NCBI RefSeq assembly: GCF_001304615.2
Contig: NZ_CP032683.1
Coordinates: 434,001 to 498,000, forward strand
DNA from: Methanosarcina flavescens
Lineage (GTDB): Archaea > Halobacteriota > Methanosarcinia > Methanosarcinales > Methanosarcinaceae
Reading direction: 5' to 3'
Length of the DNA stretch: 64,000 bases
Shown piece by piece: positions 48,827-59,995 of the stretch. The first letter of the stretch is position 1. Every line of letters starts with the position of its first letter. A program made the position numbers and the translations under genes. The notes below the pieces were generated by a model that was not told where the DNA came from, searched no databases, and saw only the letters and a program-made list of their open reading frames with translations.

Positions 48827-49683
48827 TGTTACTCCAGATTGTGAGGTGAATAAGGCAATTATAATCTAATATTAATTAAAGTGTATTGATAAAAACACAT
48901 TTGACAAAAACACATCGCGATAGCATGAATAATCTTGACTGCAATTAATTCTCATATCTTACAATCCGACCAGAGGCTTGAGCGTAAAGATTAACTCGAT
49001 GCTCCTTAATCTCAGAGTAGAACAGACAGTGAACTGATATATATCTTTTCACGTCTGGGAAGTCGTTTATTATGTATAAACAGACAAATATATAAATAAT
49101 GTAGACATATTTTTTAGCATATTGTATAGCAAGAAAACAGAGAGAAAAATGCAGATATTATTCATAAAGTAAAGAGTCTTACAGATAGTCTGTATAATTA
49201 AAATGAATCAGTAGAATTAAATTAGATCAATAAAATTAAATTGAATCAATAAAATTAAATCGAGTCAGTATAATTGGACCGATCCAATATAATTAAGCAG
49301 TTTGATATAATTAATCTGGTTTAATAATTAAACCTACAGGTGCAATTAAACAGGGTCAGTATAGTTAAACCAAGACAATCTGGTTTAGCCGGCGATGATA
49401 TACAAAAAGAAAAAGAGAGAAAGTGTGGAAAGCTTTCCTGAGTTTTTCCTTATGAAAATTATTACAAACTCATTTACGGCCATCACTATGCATTCTCTTA
49501 TGCATATCGTTAACCATTAGTTCATTATTCACCTGTGCATTTGATTATTACTCAATTATATATTTGTTTATGTGTTAACTTACGCATTTAATCATATATT
49601 CGATTATTACTTTTTACAGATTTCTTAATTTACACTATCTTAGGTCTGAAGGCTATCTCAAGAACAGAATCAGGGTATTTTAT
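48827..49683. repeat. Divergent thiC-topA spacer with degenerate AATTAAAT repeats
   Basis: No gene is seen. A (G)ATTGATAAAAACACATTTGA-like 15-bp unit is duplicated at 48885-48915. From about 49195 to 49300 an about 20-bp unit (AATCARTAAAATTAAATTRR) recurs five times with drift, then weaker copies continue to about 49380. Several TATA-like tracts occur toward topA. Confidence 0.6.
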
Positions 49684-52080
49684 ATGACAGTTGTAGCATT
49701 TGCGGAAAAAAATAAGGCAGCAGCCCAGATTGCCAGCATCCTGGGTGAAGGGGAAGTCGAGAGAATTACAGTGGAAGGGCTGCCAGTATACGAATTTAAG
49801 TGGAAAGGGGAAGAATGGCTGGTAATGGGACTGTCCGGGCATATTATGAATTATGATTTTCCGGAGCAGTATAATAAATGGAATGATGTCAACCCGGGTG
49901 TACTCCTTGAGGTTGACCCTGAGAAGCTTGTAACGCGAGCTGACTACGCTACTGCCGTAAAAACCCTTGCAAAACGAGCGAACAAGATCGTGCTTGCCTG
50001 CGACTATGACAGGGAAGGAGAAAACATAGGATTCGAGGCCAAAACGCTTGCCGAGGAAGTGACAGGTGTACCGATCGCAAGGGCACGCTTCTCAGCCCTA
50101 TCCCCAAAAGAGGTAAAAAAAGCCTTTGAGAATCTGGTAGACCCAGATTATAACATGGCAATGGCTGCCGAAGCAAGGCAGATCCTTGACCTGAAAATGG
50201 GAGCTGCTTTTACTCGTTTTGTCACGCTTTCTGTCAGGGAAAAAGCCAGGACAAAAGATATTCTTTCAATTGGCCCCTGCCAGACGCCTACCTGCGGGTT
50301 TGTATACGAAAGGGAAAAGGCAATCCGGGCTTTCCAGGCAAAGGACTTCTGGAAGATAACCGCTATTTTCTCGGCAGAAGGCGGAAAAGAAGGGGGAGAT
50401 TTCGAAGGTACTCACAGAGCAGGAAATATTCATGACAAGGAAAAAGCTGCTGAGATTTTCAAGCGGCTGAAAGGAGCAAAAGAAGGGGTGGTCGCGAAAA
50501 AAACGGTGAAGGAAGCAAAGACCAGCCCTCCCAATCCATTAAATACTACCGAATTCCTGAAACGGTCATCCAAGTACCTCGGGATAAGCCCTGAGCTTGC
50601 CCTTGAGGTTGCAGAACAGCTTTACCTTGCAGGGTTTACCAGTTATCCCAGGACCGAGACTAACAAGTACGCCGATGACTTCGATTTCAAATCTCTTGTC
50701 TTTGATTTTGCACGCCAGAAGGAGTACAAACCTTTTGCAGAGAGTATACTTATAGCCCCGATTGCTCCGAAGAATGGAGAAAAAGATGCACATGACCATC
50801 CTCCTATCCACCCAATAAGGGCAGCCTCAAGAGGAGAGGTAAGCTCGGCAGTAAACATCCCTCAGGCTCCTGAAGTCTATGACCTTATAGCAAGGCATTT
50901 CCTGGCAAATCTTATGCCGGCAGCAATTTTCGAAAAAACTCATCTTCACCTGCTTGTGCAGGAAGAACCCTTTGACTCATCGGGAACCGTGCTCAAGGAC
51001 AAGGGCTGGCTTGAAGCGTATCCTTTTGAAAATAAGAAGGATAAGCTTCTCCCGTTTGTGGAAGAAAGCCAGAAAGTGGGCATAAAAAAACTAAGCAACA
51101 CAAAATCCAAAACCAGCCCTCCTAAAAAGCTGACCGAAGCCGAACTTCTGACCCTTATGGACAAAAATGGAATTGGGACAAAGGCAACAGCTCCTACACA
51201 TATAGAGACAAACAAGAAGCGAGGGTATTTCGAGACAAAGGGAAAAACAATTTCTATCCTGGATACGGGTTTTACCCTTATGGAAGGGCTCTCTCTTACC
51301 GTCCCAATTCTTGTCAGGCCGGATATAAGAGCAAAGATCGAGGCTTTAATCCAGGAAGTCGAAGACGGGAAAAAAGAATTCGAAGCCGCCCTTGAGGAAG
51401 GCACAGCCCTTATCCGGGAGATGTACGCCCAGCTTGAAGCAAACAAAAAGGAACTGACCTCAAGCATAGCAGGTACGATAAAAGACGAAGCTGCCCTTGA
51501 GGACAAAAAAAACTACATAGGAACATGTAAAGCTTGCGGGCACGTGCTCAGGATAGTACAGACGGAATCGGGACGTTTCGTGGGCTGTACAGGCTATCCT
51601 GATTGCCGGAATTCCTATCCCCTGCCCAAGGCCGGGGCTCTGACCGTGTTAAGGAGTAAAGAATGCAAGAAGGAAGGAGCCGCTATCCTGAAAGTCGGAA
51701 ACAAGTATAACTGGGCTGTGGGCATAGGTCCCTGCTTTACCTGCGACCTTGAAAAAGAATGCTATCCTCCTGAAACAGTCGGCCCCTGCCCTGAATGTGA
51801 CGGAAGCATGTTCCTGATCACCTATAAAGATACCCGATTCCTGGGCTGTACGAAACGCTGCGGGTATACCCACTCAGTCCCCAAAACCGGAAAATTGACC
51901 CTTGTTGACCGAACCTGTGAGAGCTGCGGCTGGAAGCTCTTCAGATTAAAAGAAGAAGGTGATCAAAGCACTGAAGAGGTTTTTTGTGTAAACCGGCGCT
52001 GCAAAGAAGGTAGAAAATACTGGAAGATAGGTGGGAAAACTTCAAAATTATCGGCTGCAGGTATGAGAAAAAATAAGTAA
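49684..52080 (+). CDS. topA: DNA topoisomerase I (type IA), archaeal
   Basis: This enzyme relaxes negative supercoils by single-strand passage. The 798-aa protein has an N-terminal Toprim domain (MTVVAFAEKNKAAAQIA; acidic triad in CDYDREGENIG at about residues 101-111), the central toroid with catalytic Tyr321 in GFTSYPRTETNKY, the DKNGIGTKATAPTHI loop (about 497-511), and a C-terminal tail with four Cys4 zinc modules (CKACGHVLRI...C..GYPDC; CKKEGA; CFTCDLEKEC; CPECDGSMF...CTKRC; CESCGWKLF). Size and order are normal for Methanosarcina. Start ATG 49684. Confidence 0.96.
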   Translation: MTVVAFAEKNKAAAQIASILGEGEVERITVEGLPVYEFKWKGEEWLVMGLSGHIMNYDFPEQYNKWNDVNPGVLLEVDPEKLVTRADYATAVKTLAKRANKIVLACDYDREGENIGFEAKTLAEEVTGVPIARARFSALSPKEVKKAFENLVDPDYNMAMAAEARQILDLKMGAAFTRFVTLSVREKARTKDILSIGPCQTPTCGFVYEREKAIRAFQAKDFWKITAIFSAEGGKEGGDFEGTHRAGNIHDKEKAAEIFKRLKGAKEGVVAKKTVKEAKTSPPNPLNTTEFLKRSSKYLGISPELALEVAEQLYLAGFTSYPRTETNKYADDFDFKSLVFDFARQKEYKPFAESILIAPIAPKNGEKDAHDHPPIHPIRAASRGEVSSAVNIPQAPEVYDLIARHFLANLMPAAIFEKTHLHLLVQEEPFDSSGTVLKDKGWLEAYPFENKKDKLLPFVEESQKVGIKKLSNTKSKTSPPKKLTEAELLTLMDKNGIGTKATAPTHIETNKKRGYFETKGKTISILDTGFTLMEGLSLTVPILVRPDIRAKIEALIQEVEDGKKEFEAALEEGTALIREMYAQLEANKKELTSSIAGTIKDEAALEDKKNYIGTCKACGHVLRIVQTESGRFVGCTGYPDCRNSYPLPKAGALTVLRSKECKKEGAAILKVGNKYNWAVGIGPCFTCDLEKECYPPETVGPCPECDGSMFLITYKDTRFLGCTKRCGYTHSVPKTGKLTLVDRTCESCGWKLFRLKEEGDQSTEEVFCVNRRCKEGRKYWKIGGKTSKLSAAGMRKNK

Positions 52081-52251
52081 AAAACCTGAAAAGCCGGCGT
52101 GTAGAAGAGACCAGAAAAATAGACATTAGATAAAAGGTAATAAAAATCACACTAAAAGAATTAGTAAGAAATTGAGAAAGAGATTGAGAAAAGAGATTGA
52201 GAAAATCCGAAAGGATTTTCTCCTGCTTCTTTGTATTAAACCGGAACGAAA

Positions 52252-53344
<1,093 letters not shown>

Positions 53345-54853
53345 TTAGAGGAAGCGGATACCTTTCGGCATTTCACCTACCCTCTTTCTGAATTCCTCAG
53401 GCCAGTTTGCAGGGTCAAGTCCTTTCTGTGCGAGGAAAACCGCAGCCCATCTTTCAAGCCCGACTCCAGAACAGCCAGACCAGAGTTCTTCTCCTGACTG
53501 GAGTTTGACATTGAAGCCTTTGGGATACTTGTCTCCGTTGATGCTCACGTTCTGGAACTCAAGCCACTCTCCATCAGGGCCACGGTAAGGCAAACAGGCT
53601 TCGTAATCTGTAGTTCCCACAGTGTTTTCTTCAGCAAGCCCGAGAAGCCCTTCCTGTGCCATGAACCAGGGGGTAACTCTTGCTTTTCTCCACTCAATAT
53701 CCAGGATATCATTGAAGATATGTGCAAAACGTTCATGGAGTTCTTCCGCGCACTTAATTACCTCTTCCTTTGTCCCGATCCATACGATTTCTATCCTGTG
53801 GAACTCATCCACCCTTTCGATCCCGTGGATTCCACCGCTCTCATACCTGTGTGAGGTGCCTGATCTGTCAAAGACCTTTACAGGGATTTCATCATTTGGA
53901 AGGGTTTCCCCTGCCAGATACATCCAGAAAGGAGGGCACTGGGCATAAGCCATGCCACCGATGGGTTCTCCGATTTTTTCCTTTATGAGTTTCGTGGGCA
54001 CTTCATGGGTGACCTTGTAATAATCGGCAACTTCTTCCCAGTAATCGGGGTCCCTTGTCTGTGGTGGGCATATATAATATATCTCAGGGTATACGCCCTT
54101 GGCATGCCCGGACTTCATCCAGACTTCCCAGGTAACAAGTTTCGGGAAAATCATTTCCCTGTATCCGAGAGGCTCAAGAAGCTCTTCAAAGACAATCTTT
54201 TCGAAAGTCCGGAAGATCCTTGTGGACTGAGGCCCGTGGATCCACTGCCCACGGCTTGCACCTCGCTTGAGCCAGCCTTCTTTCATCATTGCCTGGGTCG
54301 GGTCTTCCTTGAAAGGGTGTTCCATAGGCTCTCTCTGCCAGAGCAAATTCCAGTGCTCTGCTTTTGCCCCGTACTGCAATGCCTCGATTTTCTCTTCAAG
54401 GAGCGTGAGAATCCTGTCCGGCACCCGGTTCTTCATCTCAGCTTCCCCGACCTCAAGCTCAAGCTGAATCCCACCTTCTATATTTTCCATGCCTTTTATG
54501 TAGGGTACCTTCAGCATCCTGAGCTCGCGTTCAGCCGGCACCTGAATGATAAAGGACTCAACCTCGATTCCGCGAATCCCGATCTTGTATTTCTTCCCGA
54601 GAGCCTCAGCTAACTGTTTCCTCAGCCTGAAGATCGCATCGTGCACCCTGACATACCTGCCGGATACAATTGCAAGCTCGATCCTATCCTCCCCGAGCTT
54701 CCATTCCGTAACCTTTGCTCCCTGCCCTTCAGGCGCCCCTTTTGTGAGAAGGGTCTTATTTGCCTCTTCGAAAAGCGCAGCTATGGCGTCCTTTGCAGGA
54801 GTGGGGTCTGCACTTGTTTTAAAATAAGCCTTGAGATTGAACTTTAATTCCAA
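53345..54853 (-). CDS. serS: Seryl-tRNA synthetase, methanogen type 2 (zinc-dependent)
   Basis: The rare SerRS form is confined to methanogens and lacks the long coiled-coil of the bacterial type. It is 502 aa. An N-terminal tRNA-binding domain (residues 1-165) is followed by the class II catalytic core with motif 2-like [24 protein letters not shown] (about 350-375), motif 3 [13 protein letters not shown] (about 457-470) and zinc/serine ligands including CPPFWMY and the Cys of WSGCSG. It starts with TTG at 54853 ([20 protein letters not shown]), as judged by the family's N-terminus. Confidence 0.96.
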   Translation of the reverse strand: MELKFNLKAYFKTSADPTPAKDAIAALFEEANKTLLTKGAPEGQGAKVTEWKLGEDRIELAIVSGRYVRVHDAIFRLRKQLAEALGKKYKIGIRGIEVESFIIQVPAERELRMLKVPYIKGMENIEGGIQLELEVGEAEMKNRVPDRILTLLEEKIEALQYGAKAEHWNLLWQREPMEHPFKEDPTQAMMKEGWLKRGASRGQWIHGPQSTRIFRTFEKIVFEELLEPLGYREMIFPKLVTWEVWMKSGHAKGVYPEIYYICPPQTRDPDYWEEVADYYKVTHEVPTKLIKEKIGEPIGGMAYAQCPPFWMYLAGETLPNDEIPVKVFDRSGTSHRYESGGIHGIERVDEFHRIEIVWIGTKEEVIKCAEELHERFAHIFNDILDIEWRKARVTPWFMAQEGLLGLAEENTVGTTDYEACLPYRGPDGEWLEFQNVSINGDKYPKGFNVKLQSGEELWSGCSGVGLERWAAVFLAQKGLDPANWPEEFRKRVGEMPKGIRFL

Positions 54854-55231
54854 AGTTTAAGCCTCTTTTGCGTGGTGTGGAAATAATGTAATTGTGAATT
54901 GAGATAAGGATATAAACAGAGTCTAAATCCTGTTTCTAATATAAATGCCTATTCTATAGCGAATGCCCATAATTTAGACGCAGAATATCGAGTTCTGAAA
55001 CATTATAATTATAGTTTAAGAGTTTACACCTATAATTCAGACATAGAATTAGATATAGGTATCTGTAACCCGCTTATATTCATGCCATCTACATAAAAAC
55101 CTGACCAGCTATTTAAATATTTAGCGTCTGGAAAAAATAGATAGCTGCATAGCAATTAATTTAATTATTTTAAATTATATTATGGTAGTAGAGATTTATA
55201 ATGATACACAATTTGCTGTATTGGTTATTGA
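54854..55231. other. AT-rich spacer upstream of serS
   Basis: No gene is seen. It supplies the serS promoter at its left end. The right end marks the edge of the accessory region. Confidence 0.5.
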
Positions 55232-55399
55232 TCAGGTAGTCTCCTAAAAGAACCCGTGTTTCAGAATTCTGAGAGTTCTGCCTATATCTGTGAGAACTGT
55301 GGAGAAGCATACTACACTCCCAAGGTTTCAAGAAAAATTGACATAGTTATGAAAAAGTTCCATGAATCTAAACTGCTCTTGCATCCTTTAGCGGCTTGA
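55232..55399 (+). pseudogene. Relic of a YgiT/MqsA-like zinc-finger antitoxin
   Basis: The plus frame reads SESSAYICENCGEAYYTPKV, then SRKIDIVMKKFHESKLLLHP and PLAA before TGA, then ELSF in frame. The CENCGEAY motif plus a helical KID-x-VMKKF tail is typical of the zinc-finger N-domain of YgiT-type antitoxins. The first Cys pair and the start are missing and a stop interrupts the tail. No toxin gene is adjacent. Confidence 0.5.
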
Positions 55400-55606
55400 G
55401 AGTTAAGCTTTGACGAAATCGTTGCATAATTTTCATTCGAATTCCCTTCCGATACTTTCATGCAGCTATTACTCTTTTTAGTTAGAATGCATATTTTGTA
55501 TAAAAGGCTGGACAGCAGAAAAGCCAGATAACATGAAGTCAATTAATCATAATAAAGTAGCCATTTTTATCTAGTAAATAAAGAATGAAACATAAGAAGA
55601 ATAGAA

Positions 55607-55855
55607 ATGCCTTCCCAACAACTTAAAGATGTTGACCATTTCATAAGAATACTCAGGCAACATCTGCCGGAGATTAGAGAAAAGTACAGCGTGAGCTATC
55701 TCGGAGTTTTCGGGTCATATGTAAGAGGGGAACAAACAGGTGAAAGCGATCTTGATGTAATCTTAGATTTTCTTTGCTTAAGAGAAGTATACACCTACTA
55801 TATAATTTATCTAGTCCAAGCTAAAGGCAGCCACTGGGAAGTTCTTGAAAAGTGA
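55607..55855 (+). pseudogene. N-terminal half of a MNT-type nucleotidyltransferase (MntA-like)
   Basis: The 82-codon frame has the minimal nucleotidyltransferase motif GVFGSYVRGEQTGESDLDVI (residues 33-52), as in MntA antitoxins of HEPN/MNT modules. After VILDF it continues into unrelated sequence (LCLREVYTYY and on), losing the third acidic residue (the VDLVT region) needed for catalysis. No HEPN gene follows. A C-terminal half of such a protein occurs on the other strand at 59081-59245. Confidence 0.7.
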
Positions 55856-55859
55856 AATT

Positions 55860-56029
55860 CTGGAGAAATATATTTTTTAAGCAATGGGCGTATACCTTCA
55901 ACTTCCCCCGGGTTAAAGTTTTTACGTCACACTTAAGCTTATCCGAGTGTTAGCTGTTAGACAAAATGAAACTTTCTATAAGTTTGATCCACTCATCCCG
56001 TGTAAGCAAAAAGGATCAAATAATAAACG
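55860..56029. other. Short spacer
   Basis: No gene is seen. Confidence 0.4.
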
Positions 56030-56686
56030 TCAATACTTCTTTAAATCTATTTTAAAAATGTGCTGCGGAGTGAACTGCTTTTCATCATTAAGAATGACCC
56101 CTCCGTTATAGAACTGAATATCAGGGAATACGGCAAAATAAATCACTGTCCCCAGTTTCAAGAAATATCCGGGAATCAATCTTTTGTTTGAATATTTTCT
56201 GAACCTGCTTGCCGGAAAAATAACTTTTTGCCAGCCGAGATCCAGGCCGCCTCTCCCGTCTGGAAAATTCTTCCCTTCAAAGAAATAAATACAATTTTCC
56301 GTAAATATCGAGTAGTCCAGGTCTTCCATCCCTTCATACCTGAAAATCTTAATGATTTCCTGTGTCCTTTTATCCTTGAAATAGACGTCAAAAGCAGATC
56401 TTTTACCTCCTCTCGGACCGATATAATACTCGTTTTCCGAACTTATCTGCCTATTATTTGCTTAAAGACCCCTAAAAACCATAAATGCTCTATAGAAGAA
56501 TTCTCAATCAGATTTTCCTTAAAGGCATCTTCCAGATGTCCGAAATTCTCCGGGATTTCATAATCCAGTTCTTCTGCCCTGGATAAGTCCAGATCTAAAT
56601 AGGGTTTTTCAAACCGGTTTTCATCAAAAATGACAAAATTACCTTTTCCAGTCCTTATTACAAAATAGTTTTTGTCCCTTAGCTCT
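56030..56686 (-). pseudogene. Broken hypothetical gene, two frames that join across a frameshift
   Basis: On the minus strand one frame gives RDKNYFVIRTGKGNFVIFDE, then LDYEIPENFGHLEDAFKENL and SIEHLWFLGVFKQIIGR before a stop. A second frame begins nearby (NNRQISSENEYYIGPRGGKR) and runs SAFDVYFKDKRTQEIIKIFR, NCIYFFEGKNFPDGRGGLDL to the end HIFKIDLKKY. The two overlap around FKQ/KANNRQ, which suggests one about 215-aa protein with a frameshift. I do not recognise the family. Confidence 0.5.
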
Positions 56687-56696
56687 TAGACTGTAA

Positions 56697-57189
56697 GGAG
56701 TAAAAAATCAATTGAAAGGTAATTTGGAGTGCGACCTTGCAGTTTTAGTTTGTGCCTGGTTTTATATTTGGGAAAGTTTCTTTCTTTAGAGTGACCCTGT
56801 GTTGAGAGTTCTTTGAGAAATTTGGGGTCGTTGAGGAGTGGGAACCACACAGTATTCATTATAGGAGATAGTTAGCGAGAGAGTTAATAAATTTTTTGAT
56901 TTAGTTATGAGTGGAAGTTTTAAGAATTATTTTATTGGTTAATGGTATCTATTCTAGACTTTTTACAGGAATAATGGTTCACGAAATTTAATATTCTATT
57001 GGAAATTGAACTAACTTGCGGAAATAAAAGTTTATAAACTGAATATAGTTGATGAATTTATTATAAAATAACCTTTCTATTAATCAACTCTCTTTGTTGA
57101 TCCTTTAATCTCTAACTATAATATCATTATTATAATTCTCTCTAAAAAAACCAAAAGACTTATTAATTTAGTAAGTTTCCTCGTATTAT
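56697..57189. other. Spacer upstream of the HNH gene
   Basis: No gene is seen. It is AT-rich with several TATA-like elements near 57130-57170 that may serve the gene at 57190. Confidence 0.45.
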
Positions 57190-57729
57190 ATGCTACTTTT
57201 CAAAAACTCAGCTAAAACTATGGAAGGAGTTCTCAGTAACGCAAAGCATGCTACAGATGGGAAGCCACATTATGTCAAACCAGGCGATATAATATTAATA
57301 GCTCAAACCAAAAGCACGTTGTTGCCTGGACAAAAGCCAATAAGATGGATAATGAATTATATTTCTTGTGAAGAAGATGTAAATAATCTAAGCGACAAAA
57401 TCTGGGGTAAGCACTGGAGATATATAATAAACGGGAAAAACGTGAGATCTGTGGAGCCTTTCGATATAAACGATATAAAAGTTACTTCAAAAAATTACGA
57501 TGCAGTCCAAACTTTTGCTGTAATTGAGCCTGAAGATGAAGAAAAAGTGCTTAATTGGATAAACGAACCTACAACCACTTATGCATATGATCCTGGTATC
57601 TTCTCTGAAGAATTTAAAGAAGGACAAACCCTGGATTACGATGAAGTAATACAAAAGTTAGACTTGAAATATAGAAATACTCCTGAGTTCAAAGAGACTG
57701 TCATTAAGCTAATACAAAGACCTTCTCTA

Positions 57730-58707
57730 CTATCTAATGCTATTAAAGAAAAATATGGATATAAGTGTATGATTTGTGGGCTCTGTAGAAATCCTTAATT
57801 TAATCCATAATAATTGTATTACTTTTTTGTTTATATTATAGACTATTAGTTTAACTTTTACTTCTTTTACTTGATTTCTAACCTTTCTTGCTCTTAATGT
57901 TTCTCCAAATTTCCTTTTTACAACAGATATTATTGTCTCTACTATATTCCTTCTATTGTATTTGATCTTATCAAAGTCTTTGTTTAATTGTTTTCTATAT
58001 TTTCCGTTTATTCTCTTTCTTTTTCTTTCTCTCAAAGGTACTATTGAATCTGCTTTTATCTCTTCTCTTATTAGAGTATGAATTTCTTCGGAATCATATC
58101 CTTTATCCATCACATAACATTGAGACTTTCTTGACTTGTTTGATTGTCTTATCAGAGTCTTTGCATGCTTGACATCATGATCTGTTTTTTGGCTAATTTT
58201 CCATCCTAATATTACTTTTTTAATAGTGTCTACTGATATTGAAGTTTTAAGGAAGCTCCTTCGGAGCTTCCCTGTTCTCTTAGAATAATAATGACTTGCA
58301 TAAGAACTCGTAAATCCTGTTGCATCAATTGCCGTAATGAGAACTTTTTCTCCATGTGAGTAAAATAGTTTTAGAGTTTTTGACAAAATTAGGTTAAACA
58401 ATGAAGAGGGAATTCTGGACACAAACTTTTGAAGAGTAGTGTAATGAGGAACCTTATCAAGGTCAAGTTTTTCCTTTATATTGTTCATGAGGTCAACAAG
58501 TTCTACAAAGTCACGGTAGTCTGTACTTATATACTCCTTCAATAAAACAAGAACAAGAAGCTGATGTTGAGTATAAACACGTTTGGAATATTTGCAGGAG
58601 TAAAGGTTCAGTCTGGAAGACTGAACCGTTTTAAGACTGAGATCAATAAATTTAATATACTTATTTGATGACAATAGCAATTGCTCCTTTGTTTTTTGTG
58701 TGGACAA
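57730..58707 (-). CDS. IS5-like (DDE) transposase with a host-encoded C-terminus
   Basis: The 325-aa transposase has an N-terminal helical domain ([20 protein letters not shown]) and a DDE domain. The acidic residues are probably in [36 protein letters not shown] and [17 protein letters not shown]. The element has no stop in this frame: the frame crosses the left terminal repeat (57779) and ends at 57730 inside the host gene, so the last about 16 residues are encoded by host DNA. It starts at ATG 58707. Family by overall pattern, ISH1-like subgroup suggested by the 8-bp target duplication. Confidence 0.85.
   Translation of the reverse strand: MSTQKTKEQLLLSSNKYIKFIDLSLKTVQSSRLNLYSCKYSKRVYTQHQLLVLVLLKEYISTDYRDFVELVDLMNNIKEKLDLDKVPHYTTLQKFVSRIPSSLFNLILSKTLKLFYSHGEKVLITAIDATGFTSSYASHYYSKRTGKLRRSFLKTSISVDTIKKVILGWKISQKTDHDVKHAKTLIRQSNKSRKSQCYVMDKGYDSEEIHTLIREEIKADSIVPLRERKRKRINGKYRKQLNKDFDKIKYNRRNIVETIISVVKRKFGETLRARKVRNQVKEVKVKLIVYNINKKVIQLLWIKLRISTEPTNHTLISIFFFNSIR
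57771..57778 (+). repeat. Target site duplication, left copy
   Basis: GATTTGTG directly precedes the left IS end and is repeated at 58787-58794. Confidence 0.85.
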
Positions 58708-58786
58708 AAAAATTAAGGAGCATTTTTACAATTTTATTTTTATAATTTTTGGGTAAAAACAGAATTTAGAGGATTTCTACAGAGCC
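57779..58786 (-). mobile_element. IS5-family insertion sequence, 1008 bp
   Basis: The perfect 16-bp terminal inverted repeats are GGCTCTGTAGAAATCC (57779-57794) and GGATTTCTACAGAGCC (58771-58786). The element carries one transposase gene on the minus strand and is bounded by the 8-bp duplication GATTTGTG. Ends and duplication are intact, so the insertion looks fairly recent. It disrupts the HNH gene. Confidence 0.92.
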
Positions 58787-58794
58787 GATTTGTG
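58787..58794 (+). repeat. Target site duplication, right copy
   Basis: GATTTGTG directly follows the right IS end; the host reading frame resumes after it. Confidence 0.85.
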
Positions 58795-59080
58795 GATATC
58801 CCGGATTTGTGAAAAAAGATGGAGAAAAGTAAGCAGAAGTTCACCATATGATAGAGTTAAATAAAAAAGCTCCAGAAACACTTCAGAGCTGGAATTTGCT
58901 AGTTGTTTGCCCACTTTGCCATAAGAAACTTCATTATGCAGAAGTGAAATCAGATTATTTGAATCCAGGATGGGAAATAGTGATTGATGGTGAAGAGCAC
59001 ATTATTAAGTAACATTTCTTAAAGTGTCAAAAATCAAATTTTAGTGAAAATTCAGTGAAATCTCTGATCTTTCTTGTAAG

Positions 59081-59245
59081 TCATAAAGATATCACTTCAT
59101 TGAGAACACGTTTTCCAACGTTGGGCTTGAGCCCTGTCCTGGTAACAAGGTCTACTTTCACTCCCAGCAGGTCACTCAGATAATACTCAAGTTCAATGTA
59201 CTTAAGGAGGCCAGGAGTTTCATCAAATTCTACCAGAATAAATAG
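59081..59245 (-). pseudogene. C-terminal half of a MNT-type nucleotidyltransferase
   Basis: The minus strand reads LVEFDETPGLLKYIELEYYL, SDLLGVKVDLVTRTGLKPNV and GKRVLNEVISL before TGA. This is the part of a MntA-like protein that follows the GSYARGE..SDLD motif and contains the third acidic residue in VDLVT. The N-terminal part is absent upstream. It matches what is missing from the half gene at 55607, in opposite orientation. Confidence 0.7.
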
Positions 59246-59293
59246 AGTTACAAATAACGTTTCAAAGTTTAGATATAATAACGGGGCCCCTGG

Positions 59294-59632
59294 ATGGATG
59301 TAGGCATTTTATTAAATTGTTTATCGAAAATTAATAAAGATAATATACGTGCCACTTATCATTTTCAAGAAAGAATTAATCAACGTAAAAGTGAAGTACA
59401 TCCAGATTTGAATGAGATATACAACATAATACTTAAGGAACAGCCTGTTGGAATACTTAAACAAGAAGAGGGTAAGTTTAAGCTCTACTACGAGAGAACA
59501 GAGAAATACGACCTGATCGTTATAATAAGTATTAAAAGCACCAGTCTGCTAATACTCAACCTGGTGACCTGTTTTCTTGAAGAGGCAAAAAAGAGGAGGA
59601 GACTGGATGAGGCAGGAATCTCTGGTAACTAA
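59294..59632 (+). CDS. DUF4258-like protein, putative toxin of a two-gene module
   Basis: The 112-aa basic protein has a HFQERINQRKSEVHPDLNEI segment and a strand-rich second half (FKLYYERTEKYDLIVIISIK), the layout of DUF4258/RelE-like small proteins. It overlaps the following DUF2283 gene by 26 nt, so the two are co-translated. By analogy with other DUF4258/DUF2283 pairs it may be a toxin with its antitoxin, but that function has not been shown here. Start ATG 59294, after GGGGCCCC. Confidence 0.6.
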   Translation: MDVGILLNCLSKINKDNIRATYHFQERINQRKSEVHPDLNEIYNIILKEQPVGILKQEEGKFKLYYERTEKYDLIVIISIKSTSLLILNLVTCFLEEAKKRRRLDEAGISGN

Positions 59633-59978
59633 ATACGATTACGACTTTGAGAATGACAGCATTTTCTTTTACGGAAGCGATAAAAAGTACAAAACTTCCG
59701 CCGACCTGGATGGCATAATCCTTGATATTAGCGAAGACGATCATATCATGGCTATTGAGATTCTTGATGTATCAAAAAGGTTTAATCTTGCAAAAGAAGA
59801 TCTGCGCAATATTCGATATTTTGAGGCCGCCATAGATATTAGTCAGGAGAATATCTGGATAACCATGAAAATGAGCGTTAGCAAAAGAAATAAACTGGTT
59901 GACAAAGGTCTTAATGCTCTGGGATTAAACAGCATTAACCTTCCGGTAAGCAATCAGGAAATTGCGCTTAACTGTTAA
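59607..59978 (+). CDS. DUF2283 protein, putative antitoxin
   Basis: The 123-aa protein has the DUF2283 pattern YDYDFENDSIFFYG, ADLDGIILDISEDDHIMAIE and ILDVSKRF within residues 8-58, followed by a helical tail. GAGGAGGA lies 8 nt before ATG 59607, inside the preceding gene, showing translational coupling. A longer frame starts at 59577 but lacks a binding site. Acidic antitoxin-like N-terminus; partner is the DUF4258-like protein. Confidence 0.7.
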   Translation: MRQESLVTKYDYDFENDSIFFYGSDKKYKTSADLDGIILDISEDDHIMAIEILDVSKRFNLAKEDLRNIRYFEAAIDISQENIWITMKMSVSKRNKLVDKGLNALGLNSINLPVSNQEIALNC

Positions 59979-59995
59979 TTTGTTCTTATTGGATT

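Larger units (their letters stand above)
57190..59012 (+). pseudogene. HNH endonuclease gene with PUA/EVE-like N-terminus, split by an IS element and a nonsense codon
   Basis: The 5' part (57190-57778) encodes about 196 residues: a PUA/EVE-like domain (KPHYVKPGDIILIAQTKS and PIRWIMNYISCEED..SDKIWGKHWRYI) and then the first zinc pair of a HNH domain, YKCMICG. Removing the IS and one target duplication joins this in frame to 58795-59012: GYPGFVKKDGEK, a TAA, then AEVHHMIELNKKAPETLQSW and VVCPLCHKKLHYAEV. That supplies the catalytic His pair (VHH) and second Cys pair (CPLC). PUA/EVE-HNH fusions are candidates for modification-dependent restriction enzymes. The TAA (58828-58830, probably once TAY for Tyr) is a second lesion. 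Confidence 0.8.

Noticed and set aside
48827-49030. Possible TPP riboswitch upstream of thiC
   Set aside because: A CTGAGA occurs on the minus strand, but the other conserved TPP elements and stems are not present.
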